Shown: positions 25,263 to 32,770 of the stretch, piece by piece
Numbering within the stretch: position 1 is the first letter of the stretch
Layout: each line of letters begins with the position of its first letter
Source of the DNA: Bacillota bacterium
GTDB lineage: Bacteria > Bacillota > Clostridia > Acetivibrionales > DSM-1351
Direction: 5' to 3'
Length of the DNA: 55,901 nt
NCBI GenBank assembly: GCA_023397905.1
Contig: JAEWSZ010000068.1
Coordinates: 1-55,901, forward strand
Translations under genes and position numbers: made by a program
Notes under the pieces: generated by a model
The model's database searches: none
Seen by the model: only the letters and a program-made list of their open reading frames with translations
What the model was told of the DNA's origin: nothing

Positions 25263-25918
25263 CGCGGCACCTCCAGCCTGTATCCCACCTTGAATACAGT
25301 TTTTATTTTGTCGTCCAGCCCCAATTTTTTTCTGAGCCTTTGTACATGTACATCTACGGTTCGGGTTTCACCCATGTAATCATATCCCCAAACCAATTCC
25401 AAGAGCTTTTCCCGTGAAAGAGCAATATTTTTATTACAGATCAAAACTTCCAAAAGCATAAATTCTTTTGTTGTTAATTCAATCGGTTCGTTATCAATCA
25501 GAATAGTATGTGCGTCCAAATTGATCTCTAAATTGTCAAGAATAAAGGTGTTTCCGTTGATTTTATACCGTTTCAGGACGGTTTCAATCCTTGTCAGCAG
25601 CTCAATGGTTGCAAAGGGCTTTACCATATAATCATCCGCGCCAAGTTTAAGGCCTGTTATTTTATCGGTTAAATCTTCTTTTGCGGTCAAAAAAATCACG
25701 GGAATTTGAAGCGGCTCAATTTCTTTCATAATCGAAAATCCATCTTTCCCCGGCAGCATGATATCCAGAATAATTAAATCAGGTTTATGAAGTTCAATGC
25801 TATCCATTACATCATTGCCATTATTTACACTTATTCCTGTATGCCCTACCAGCTTGAGATTCATTAAAATTAAATCGGCTATTGCCGCTTCATCTTCAAC
25901 TACCATGATTTTTGCCAT
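25259..25918 (-). CDS. OmpR/PhoB-family response regulator
   Basis: A 219-residue regulator. The receiver domain (1-115) has acidic residues near VVEDE, phospho-accepting Asp52 in LIILDIMLPG, and Lys in VMVKPF-type context (YMVKPFA). The C-terminal winged helix (125-219) ends with TRTVDVHVQRLRKKLG. It is first in an operon with the kinase and the exported protein. The ATG at 25918 follows a GGTGG site within a purine-rich stretch. No operator could be singled out. Confidence 0.93.
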   Translation of the reverse strand: MAKIMVVEDEAAIADLILMNLKLVGHTGISVNNGNDVMDSIELHKPDLIILDIMLPGKDGFSIMKEIEPLQIPVIFLTAKEDLTDKITGLKLGADDYMVKPFATIELLTRIETVLKRYKINGNTFILDNLEINLDAHTILIDNEPIELTTKEFMLLEVLICNKNIALSREKLLELVWGYDYMGETRTVDVHVQRLRKKLGLDDKIKTVFKVGYRLEVPR

Positions 25919-26018
25919 TGTTCCACCACCTTTCTCATAATTATAGCAATAAAAGCAGGATAAGTTGTATCAGAGTTGTAAAATGGGTTGACCAAATGTC
26001 TGATAAAGTAAACTTAAG

Positions 26019-26057
26019 AAAAAGCGCCGATCGGCAATTATACCGATCAGCGCTTTT
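26019..26057 (-). terminator. Rho-independent terminator after the DUF3795/S51 operon
   Basis: On the plus strand AAAAGCGCCGATCGG (26020-26034) faces CCGATCAGCGCTTTT (26043-26057) across an eight-base loop, with one mismatch. Read on the minus strand it ends in TTTTTCTT, a proper tail. It closes the operon whose last gene stops at 26133. The remaining 25919-26132 gap holds nothing else I can see. Confidence 0.75.
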
Positions 26058-26132
26058 AGCTGCACCACAGGTGCCCTAAATGGCCTCGTGTCTTTTTTTA
26101 ATATGTTTTTCTGCATTGAGTCAATAACCCTG

Positions 26133-27008
26133 TTAATTTTCAACAATCTCACATCCGGCCCAATTCACGGCAAGTGCCTGATTGTCGGTCAGCGGGATAT
26201 GCGGCAGCGGAAAATCGGTTCGCATGGGTGCAGCTTCCGGTTGATGTACGGATAAGTACACGTGGACAAGCGACAGCCCTGATGTCGCTTCGTCGGAGGG
26301 ATCGTGGATATTTGGTGTTGCGATGATACTGCCTGCACTTGCACCAACATAGACCTTGTTTGCGTATACCATCTTCTTAATAATAGCATCAAATCCGGTG
26401 TTTTTGATGCGCCGGAGCAAATGCCCGGTATCGCCTCCGGTGAAGTAGATCACGTCGAATGTCATGGCTTCAGTAGCGGTCAAACTTCCATCAATGTCGT
26501 AGGCAGTGATGTTTTCAGGAATTATACCGGCGTTCAGAAGTTCGTCTCTGCACTTGCCGACCATCCTTTTGGCTTCGTCATAAGTGGCGGCAGTGGGAAT
26601 AAATAATACCTTTGCTTCACCTGCCGGTTTGCCGAGCATATGGAGAAACCGCAGCCGTATATTCTCTTTTACACCGCCGTCTATGTCTTTAAACCATCCG
26701 GCCGAGGTCAGCAGGACATTGCTCCATACCTGTTTACCGCTCTCTGCAGCCCATTTACGACAGGTTGCCACCCTGGCGCCCTGCGGCTTGTCGCCGTGCT
26801 CGGGATCGAGGTAAGAGTAAGCATACAGCTTATGGCAGGGGATGATATCACATTCGCCGCAGTGAGTAAGCCCTTTATCCTGGCAGCACATGGCGACAGG
26901 ACATTCGCCGTGAAACGGATGCCCCTTTGTTTCGATGCAACCGCCGCAGCCGTGGGATTCCTTCCATCCGCAGCCAGTGCAGTGAAGTCCGCAGCAGGAA
27001 TCGATCAT
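26133..27008 (-). CDS. DUF3795 cysteine-rich domain fused to a peptidase S51-like domain
   Basis: A 291-residue fusion. Residues 1-62 contain twelve Cys, in a pattern like CGLHCTGC, CGGC, CGECDIIPC, characteristic of DUF3795, a presumed zinc or metal-binding module. From about 125 the sequence matches the S51 family (dipeptidase E/cyanophycinase-like, glutamine-amidotransferase fold): KVLFIPTAATYD, a YFTGGDTGHLLRRI segment, and the nucleophile elbow GASAGS with Ser224. The gene overlaps the upstream flavin-fold gene by ATGA. I do not know this combination as a named family. It may be an Asp-specific peptidase under metal or redox control; that is speculation. Confidence 0.8.
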   Translation of the reverse strand: MIDSCCGLHCTGCGWKESHGCGGCIETKGHPFHGECPVAMCCQDKGLTHCGECDIIPCHKLYAYSYLDPEHGDKPQGARVATCRKWAAESGKQVWSNVLLTSAGWFKDIDGGVKENIRLRFLHMLGKPAGEAKVLFIPTAATYDEAKRMVGKCRDELLNAGIIPENITAYDIDGSLTATEAMTFDVIYFTGGDTGHLLRRIKNTGFDAIIKKMVYANKVYVGASAGSIIATPNIHDPSDEATSGLSLVHVYLSVHQPEAAPMRTDFPLPHIPLTDNQALAVNWAGCEIVEN

Positions 27009-27418
27009 AACTGCTCACCCCTTAATGTAATAAATTCATTATCAATCCACAGTGTCGCTTCCTCTGTTTCAAATTCAAGTATACAGTAATCCGGGTCGTC
27101 GATTCCGCCCGGATAATGATCGATAAACCAGTCAAGCCACATTTCGGTCTTGACCGCAGAGTCTTGTATGACGGATACCTTGCCGACCAGGGTTACACTG
27201 TTCCCACCGCTGTAAAAGCAAGCGCCTGCTTTGGGATTCCCCTTAAAATGCCTGACCTTTGTGGATGACAATCCCGTTGAGACCCAGAATTTTTTTATGC
27301 CCTCCGATTTGGTTTTTGAAAGCACACAAATTCGCGGGTAGCCATTTTCGTTTATTGACGCAAGTGAGATAACATCACTTTTTGCGAGCATCTCTGCCGC
27401 TTTTGTAACAATTTCCAT
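27005..27418 (-). CDS. Pyridoxamine 5'-phosphate oxidase-family (split-barrel flavin) protein
   Basis: A 137-residue split beta-barrel protein of the general stress protein 26 type: DVISLASINENGYPRICVLSK near the N-terminus, then FWVSTGLSSTKVRHFKGNPKAGACFY and the closing LEFETEEATLWID. Such proteins bind FMN or related cofactors; real substrates are mostly unknown. It is in the middle of the four-gene operon, 60 bp after the WYL regulator gene and overlapping the S51 fusion gene by four bases. Confidence 0.85.
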   Translation of the reverse strand: MEIVTKAAEMLAKSDVISLASINENGYPRICVLSKTKSEGIKKFWVSTGLSSTKVRHFKGNPKAGACFYSGGNSVTLVGKVSVIQDSAVKTEMWLDWFIDHYPGGIDDPDYCILEFETEEATLWIDNEFITLRGEQL

Positions 27419-27478
27419 ATCTCAATACCCCCTTTTTTCTTCAGTATATCATCCGAACAGGACAACTATATGTCCTGT

Positions 27479-28384
27479 TCATTCATAGCTTGCAACAATA
27501 TTTTTTGCTATCCGGTGTATTTCCTCAGCCATATCGGCAGGCTCCAGGACCCTTGCTTTATCACCGAAGCCGAGCAGCCAGTTAATTGTGTACTCCCGGT
27601 TGGTGTAGCCGATTTCAAGGCGCAGCTTGCCGGTATCCGTTTCTGTGTAGCAATGCGGCCCATAGGTCTCAATGAGCTGATATTTTACCGAAGGGTCGAA
27701 CAGCGCAGTAAGCCTCCGCTGATCAGTAAACAATGCGTTGAAATCCCGTTTTTCCGGGGGTATATCACGCAGGGCAAAGCTTTCCTTGCATTGTTTGAGG
27801 TCCAACAAACGAGTGAGCTTAAACAGCCGCCAGTCTTGCCGCTCCAGACAAAATCCGAACACATACCACGCTGTCCATTGAAATGCAATGAAATATGGCT
27901 CGATGCGGCGGTGGCTTTCACCCTTTTCATAGTAATATTCAAACTCTATCAGCCTGTTTTCGTGGATGGCTTGTTTGATCGACTCGATTTTCCTGGTCAG
28001 ACTGCCTCTGTAATGAGAGGCAAGGTCGATCACAACACTTTCCCGCAGCGACACCACGGTATCTTTGTTTGCTGAGAGCTTGTCCAGCATCCGTTCAATC
28101 CGTGCTTTTTCCGATACTGTGCCAAGTCCTTTGAGTGCCGCGATCATGCTTGAAAGCTCATCTGTAGTGAGCACACTTTTGTCAATCCTGTATCCTTCGG
28201 CAATGGATATGCCGCCATTACCGCCTTGCCGTGTCACAACCGGGATACCTGCCAGGCAGAGTGCGTCTATATCACGGCTGATTGTGCGGCGGCTGACTTC
28301 GAATTTTTCCGCAAGGGCCGGCGCGCTTATATGGTCATTTTGGAGCAGCGTTGTCAAGATTCCGAGCAGACGGTCGAGCTTCAT
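27479..28384 (-). CDS. YafY-type HTH/WYL-domain transcriptional regulator
   Basis: A 301-residue regulator. Residues 1-60 are a DeoR-like winged helix (LAEKFEVSRRTISRDIDALC). Residues 140-220 are a WYL domain, with EYYYEKGESHRRIEPYFIAF and WTAWYVFGFC. A C-terminal extension follows. WYL domains sense small ligands or nucleic acids. It overlaps the upstream MmcQ-type gene by ATGA (28381-28384), so it sits inside the operon it may control. Confidence 0.9.
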   Translation of the reverse strand: MKLDRLLGILTTLLQNDHISAPALAEKFEVSRRTISRDIDALCLAGIPVVTRQGGNGGISIAEGYRIDKSVLTTDELSSMIAALKGLGTVSEKARIERMLDKLSANKDTVVSLRESVVIDLASHYRGSLTRKIESIKQAIHENRLIEFEYYYEKGESHRRIEPYFIAFQWTAWYVFGFCLERQDWRLFKLTRLLDLKQCKESFALRDIPPEKRDFNALFTDQRRLTALFDPSVKYQLIETYGPHCYTETDTGKLRLEIGYTNREYTINWLLGFGDKARVLEPADMAEEIHRIAKNIVASYE

Positions 28385-28764
28385 ATATAATCCTCCGTAA
28401 TCCCACTGAGCCTTTCCTTTTCACGGCTCGTAAGTTTATCCGCCACGCGCTTGTACGAATGGTCAATCATCTTGAAAACCAGGGAATCGTCAACATCCAT
28501 ATTTAGATATACTGTGTTCATATAGGGTTTGATCCGGTCCGGACAGTGATATCCGGGCACGACAATGCCGGGATATTGCATGCGGTAGAAACCGGCCAGC
28601 ATGGGCTCACAGCCAACCGTGATTTTATGGTTTCTCTTCGTTGGATAGAGCTGCAGAAAAAGTTTTCCGCAAACCTTGTAACATACAGGAATTTCTCCGA
28701 ACGGATGATCCTCATATGCGCCGGGTTTTGCAAGGCAATAACGGCTAATATCGTCGTTTTCCAT
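28381..28764 (-). CDS. MmcQ/YjbR-family protein
   Basis: A 127-residue protein with the MmcQ/YjbR fold, which has been called DNA-binding but has no settled function. Signs are the N-terminal ISRYCLAKPGAYEDHPFGE and the region MNTVYLNMDVDDSLVFKMIDHSY near the C-terminus. The start at 28764 has GGGAGGTG eight bases upstream; earlier in-frame ATGs lack a site. It is the first gene of a four-gene operon with the WYL regulator, the flavin-fold protein and the DUF3795/S51 fusion. Confidence 0.83.
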   Translation of the reverse strand: MENDDISRYCLAKPGAYEDHPFGEIPVCYKVCGKLFLQLYPTKRNHKITVGCEPMLAGFYRMQYPGIVVPGYHCPDRIKPYMNTVYLNMDVDDSLVFKMIDHSYKRVADKLTSREKERLSGITEDYI

Positions 28765-28880
28765 ATGGAAACACCTCCCGATTTCCATTATACCATGCAA
28801 ACAGGACAGCGGTATGTCATGTTCACAACCGCAGCATTTGTTTTACCGCTGCATAGAGGAAAGGCTTTTTTTATAATACA

Positions 28881-29110
28881 TTATTCAGATTTTGTGCAGG
28901 GTATGAGCCCCAGACTTTCGATTGCACGTGTTCCATCCCGGCTCTGCAGCCACTTAATAACTGCCCTGGCGCTATGATCTTTCGGCAGATCGTTACGCAC
29001 TACAGCGTAGTAGCCATCGGAAAGAGGATAGTATCCGTCGGCAATATTCTCTTTTGTGGCTGCGATGCCATCAAAGGAAAGTATTTTAAGGGAAATTATT
29101 ACATGTTTTT
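28881..29110 (-). pseudogene. C-terminal remnant of a PstS-like phosphate-binding protein
   Basis: A minus-strand frame with stop at 28881-28883 reads about 75 residues: SLKILSFDGIAATKENIADG, YYPLSDGYYAVV, then AVIKWLQSRDGTRAIESLGL. This matches the last part of PstS-type phosphate-binding proteins (the DGI-P/T-KENI...YPLS region and the ISSEGQ-like end). No start, signal peptide or the first three quarters of the protein is present, and the DNA to the right shows no continuation. It is a relic of a deleted pst locus or of an inserted fragment. Confidence 0.65.
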
Positions 29111-29769
29111 AATTCTTATATTTCCGGTTGCTTTTTATTGACGCCCGAGGGCGGCAGTTTCAAACAGGTTATTTGCTTTGGCGTGTGATGTTAACTCTGT
29201 CTAAAAACTATTGCAAGTCATTTCTGCAGTAAAGTGAAAACGAGAATTTTCGTACTACTTATCCTCCCCCTGGCGCAAATTTTATTACTGAATCAGATTC
29301 TCTGTAAATCCACGGTTTACGATGAACCATGGGGTACATTCATCATTTATTTCTGATGCACTGGGAGTGGCGATTTTCGTATCGGCAGCATGAACCACCG
29401 AGTGCTCCTGTGTCGCTTTTTGGCAACCTCTATATGGGGTTTTAGCCCCATCCAGTGGAATCAGGGCCTGTTTGGCAGATTCGTGCTGGAGATCGCCAAC
29501 CGGCCTATTTGCCGATATTCTTGATCACCATCCACACTTTTGATTCCTGTTTGCAGGGCAAACCGTAAGGTCGAAAAAAGAGTAGGATAAAGCGAGGTGG
29601 TCACAAGTGGCCCCTCGCAGCCACAAACGCTGGCAGTACTGGCGTTGCAGCGATTTAGTTTAGGTTCAGCAAAATGGCTTTTGTACTGTGCGGGGTGCTG
29701 TGAATGGCAAGAAGTCCGTATTTTCAGCCGTTTTATATGGTGCTGTTTGGATGGTTGTAGAGCTTTATT
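29111..29769. other. 659-bp stretch without recognisable gene
   Basis: No reading frame here has a family I recognise, and codon use is not gene-like. A few hydrophobic or Cys/Trp-rich short frames exist but lack ribosome sites. Together with the PstS remnant on its left and the toxin/immunity pair on its right, the stretch is probably debris of recombination. A copy of a degraded mobile element cannot be excluded. Confidence 0.5.
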
Positions 29770-30348
29770 CTATACTTTTTCTGACCATGTCTTGTAAATC
29801 TTTAATAAAGCATTCGGATTTTTTTCTCCATCAACAATTTTCGAAGTCAAAACTCTTATAATGTTAGTTGAATCTAGATCAAGCCCATTCTTAAACCCTA
29901 CCAATACAGGTTTATTGATATAAGCTAAACTCTTAGGCTTTGAAACAAAACCCCAACGGATAGTACCATGATCTTTTATGAAACACTCAGAAAAGTAAAT
30001 AGCTATATCCATCGCAATCGACATCCAGCCTATACTGATTTTTTTATTGCTCAAGTTTTTTTGTATCCATTCAGGATACTTCTCTCTTTCGAGACTCTCG
30101 CCTTCTTCGAATTTTTCTTCAATATCAGCATTGTTGATATACCATTGCCACAACTTGATCAATGATTCTGAAGAATAGTCTAAGTCTTCTTTTTCTATTC
30201 CGCTCGTCGCACTGTATGCATTTTTAAGTAATTCGATTCTGGTGGGAATTTCCCAAACATACCAATCAAAATGACTTTGTGCTTCTTTTTTGGTCATATC
30301 CTTAAATGGCTTCATTTCAAACGGCGGTTGCATTAATAAGTATTCCAT
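29770..30348 (-). CDS. Probable immunity protein for the adjacent DUF4157 toxin
   Basis: A 192-residue, acidic, Trp/Tyr-rich cytoplasmic protein without signal peptide and without a family I recognise. It begins only 19 bp after the stop of the toxin gene, with its own AAAGGAGA site, and is on the same strand. Small downstream genes in this position of polymorphic toxin loci usually encode the inhibitor of the toxin's C-terminal domain. Features include SHFDWYVWEIPTRIELLKNA and, in the middle, ISIGWMSIAMDIAIYFSECF. The call rests on genetic position; sequence alone does not prove immunity. Confidence 0.6.
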   Translation of the reverse strand: MEYLLMQPPFEMKPFKDMTKKEAQSHFDWYVWEIPTRIELLKNAYSATSGIEKEDLDYSSESLIKLWQWYINNADIEEKFEEGESLEREKYPEWIQKNLSNKKISIGWMSIAMDIAIYFSECFIKDHGTIRWGFVSKPKSLAYINKPVLVGFKNGLDLDSTNIIRVLTSKIVDGEKNPNALLKIYKTWSEKV

Positions 30349-30367
30349 TTTAGGTCTCCTTTGCTTA

Positions 30368-32083
30368 TTAGTGAATTGTATATGTAATTCCGTGTTGCTT
30401 TAAGAAATCTAGTAATGGTTTTGAAGCTCCTACTTTGCCTGTCACATCACTCATAAAGAAGTTCCAATTAGCGCCTTTGATTGAACCTTGTTTAATCAAT
30501 TCAGCGTCTTTTAATATCTGTTTTTTTACAAAATCTGTTAGCGTTGTGTATCCCACTTTTGACTCATATGCAATATCTCCAGCCAATTGGTCGATATACC
30601 TGCCCCCTTGACTGGTCTTGAAATAAACTTGAGATTTTCCACCTACAAGGTTCGCCAAGTATTCTTCTCCCGCTTTACCTGTCTTAAAGCTTAGATTACC
30701 CGTTCCCTTACCGACAGCCTTCTTTATGGTTACAATAACATTATCGACCCATTTGCAAACCGTTTCAATACCGTTTTTCATAGAGTCTGAAAAAGATCTG
30801 ATTGCCTTGATACCTTTTTCACCGATAGCAAATTTTACAAATAAGTTATCTCCTATTGATCCGATCAGTTTTGGAAGCTTCCTGATGGTCCCCTTCAAAC
30901 CGTTTAACAGCTCTGACAACTTGGGGACTACCTTATTTAAGCCTCCTAATAATGGAGCTAACAGGTTAATGGCTTTTTTAATAAGCTTTGTATCCCCGGC
31001 CGCTTTGACCAGAATTTTTATTGGCGCTGCAATTGCCGACCCTATGGCAGGGATCATGGCAATTGCTGAAAATACCGCATTCAGCCACTGCTTGCGTATT
31101 ATCGCTATCCCTGTATTCACTGCATCTGCTATGTCACCCAGACCCGGTATAAAGCCGATAATATCAAGAGCACTCTGAATGATATCCAATATATTGCTGC
31201 TGTTTTTATCTTTTTTCTGTATGACTTCATCAGGTGTTCCATTATACAGTGAAGAGTCTCTCTTGAACTGAGCAGTACCGCTCCCCTGGATTTCTTCCGA
31301 GGGCTCCTTCGCCGTTAACTCCGTACTGCCGGATAAACTATCCAGAATCGTATCTGATACATTATCCTCCGAACCGCCTTTGGAGCCATCCATGGTATAG
31401 GAGCTATCGGCTTTGCCGCCCATTTTGTCGGCTTCACTTTCAAGCTCCTCGTTATCATTAACACGGCTACCTGTTTGGGTCTGCAAGGTTGGCATTACTC
31501 TTCCCTGCTTTTGCTGCACGGCATGCCAGCTTTCATGCGGCAACTGGCTTTCCTGCCCCGGGGCCAGGTAAATATCCTTTCCCTGAGTATATGCAAGCGC
31601 ACCTGCCTGTTCAGGTTTGCCGGAGTTCTTATGGACGTTGACATCAGAAAGGTCCACACCTGAAAGTTTCTCAATTCCCGCTCTCAACTTGATGGGCAGC
31701 CCTGCATCGCTTTCCCCGTTTTCAGACTCCTGTCCGGCAGTCTCGTTAAGCTGTGCAGGTTCTTCATTTTTTATTGAAGAAGATTGCAACGGCTCAATAG
31801 GTTGACCTGTTTTTTCAGACCTTTTGCGTCTTTTCCCCTCATCCAGCAAAGTAAGCGCCTGTCGGTAACCAAGAACCCTTTGGAAAAACATAAATTCCTC
31901 ACGCGTTACCGAGTCCGGGTCTGTGAGGAAAATTTGTATCATTTGCCGATAGTCTGTGGTCCTCACATTAGGCTTTTTGGTATCATTCCTGTTGGCTGAA
32001 GTGGAATGGGAGCTATATAAGCTGTTACTTCCGCTTCCCGAGGCCTGTCCTTTTTGCTTTTCTGCAGCTATACTGATTTGCAT
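30368..32083 (-). CDS. Polymorphic toxin with DUF4157 (eCIS core) domain and PD-(D/E)XK-like nuclease end
   Basis: A 571-residue protein. Residues 1-130 are polar and low in complexity. Residues 131-201 are a DUF4157 domain: IEKLSGVDLSDVNVHKNSG, ALAYTQGKDIYLAPG and LPHESWHAVQQ, with HExxH at 183-187. Residues 297-365 are hydrophobic and resemble pre-toxin linkers (ALDIIGFIPGLGDIADAVN). The C-terminal 110 residues look like a restriction-endonuclease fold: GKAGEEYL (Glu473/474), YIDQLAGD (Asp498) and YESKVG (Glu507-x-Lys509). The ATG at 32083 is favoured by AAGGGTGA upstream. DUF4157 proteins are often cargo of extracellular contractile injection systems; no such structural genes lie in this window. 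A DNase activity is inferred. Confidence 0.8.
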   Translation of the reverse strand: MQISIAAEKQKGQASGSGSNSLYSSHSTSANRNDTKKPNVRTTDYRQMIQIFLTDPDSVTREEFMFFQRVLGYRQALTLLDEGKRRKRSEKTGQPIEPLQSSSIKNEEPAQLNETAGQESENGESDAGLPIKLRAGIEKLSGVDLSDVNVHKNSGKPEQAGALAYTQGKDIYLAPGQESQLPHESWHAVQQKQGRVMPTLQTQTGSRVNDNEELESEADKMGGKADSSYTMDGSKGGSEDNVSDTILDSLSGSTELTAKEPSEEIQGSGTAQFKRDSSLYNGTPDEVIQKKDKNSSNILDIIQSALDIIGFIPGLGDIADAVNTGIAIIRKQWLNAVFSAIAMIPAIGSAIAAPIKILVKAAGDTKLIKKAINLLAPLLGGLNKVVPKLSELLNGLKGTIRKLPKLIGSIGDNLFVKFAIGEKGIKAIRSFSDSMKNGIETVCKWVDNVIVTIKKAVGKGTGNLSFKTGKAGEEYLANLVGGKSQVYFKTSQGGRYIDQLAGDIAYESKVGYTTLTDFVKKQILKDAELIKQGSIKGANWNFFMSDVTGKVGASKPLLDFLKQHGITYTIH

Positions 32084-32203
32084 TTTTCTCACCCTTATAA
32101 ATTCACTCATTTATAAAGTAAATTTAATAAGCATTTTACATCCAAATTTAGAGAAAAATGTAAATCGTTTTAATTAAATATTATAATAATTATTTTGAAA
32201 TGT

Positions 32204-32240
32204 AAAGACATAGCTTCCCTTTTTGGAAAGCTATGTCTTT
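32204..32240 (+). terminator. Hairpin between the toxin gene and the ABM-like gene
   Basis: AAAGACATAGCTT (32204-32216) pairs perfectly with AAGCTATGTCTTT (32228-32240) and is followed by a T-run on the plus strand. On the minus strand it lies after the gene at 32273 and before the toxin gene, but the T-tail is weaker there. Either way it separates the two transcription units. Confidence 0.6.
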
Positions 32241-32272
32241 TTAACAGATGTGATGATTTTATATGTTTTTGC

Positions 32273-32620
32273 CTAATAAATTGAGTTTCCGCAATTAATA
32301 TCAAAAGGCATAATCAATAATTTTTGTATTTCTTTTAAATAATTATCAAAAAACCACTTTGTTGCTTTGCCGTAATTTTCTTTATTATTAAATTCCCAAT
32401 ATGAATAGTACTTCATGCACTTTACAATCTTTGTCAGCTCCCTCGGAGGATCTCCCATATCAACACCATCTATTGTGAAAAACCTCTTAACATATTTTAT
32501 ATCTATGCAACCTTCCCGTTGTTTTTGCTCATCTGCAATTGAGATTATCAGCTTTTCAAAATCATAAATCTTGTCTGGTTTAACCTGAAACAATTTAACC
32601 TCTGAAAATGAATCTTTCAT
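32273..32620 (-). CDS. Small dimeric alpha/beta-barrel protein (ABM-like)
   Basis: A 115-residue protein that reads like an antibiotic-biosynthesis-monooxygenase-type barrel: VKLFQVKPDKIYDFEKLIIS at the start, then EGCIDIKYVKR, and YYSYWEFNNKENYGKATKWF, the usual strand-helix pattern around a Trp-Glu. Such proteins are small oxygenases or heme/ligand binders; which applies here is unknown. The start at 32620 has GGAGGAG seven bases upstream, while an ATG eleven codons earlier has no site. It stands alone between the toxin region and the anti-sigma gene. Confidence 0.65.
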   Translation of the reverse strand: MKDSFSEVKLFQVKPDKIYDFEKLIISIADEQKQREGCIDIKYVKRFFTIDGVDMGDPPRELTKIVKCMKYYSYWEFNNKENYGKATKWFFDNYLKEIQKLLIMPFDINCGNSIY

Positions 32621-32770
32621 TAATCGCTCCTCCCCCCGATTATTAGTTGACACAATTATCCCAAATAGTTTAGCCGCAGGACTTTGAGCATTGCACCATG
32701 CACTTAGCCATAATCTGCTTTTATTTTATTATACAATAAGTTGTATACGTATCATACGATAACTTTCCCA

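Noticed and set aside
27470..28075. 201-codon plus-strand frame opposite the WYL regulator
   Set aside because: Antisense to a clear regulator; no ribosome site.
29597..29797. 66-codon plus-strand frame in the debris region
   Set aside because: No ribosome site, unusual Cys/Trp-rich composition and no likeness to any family I know.
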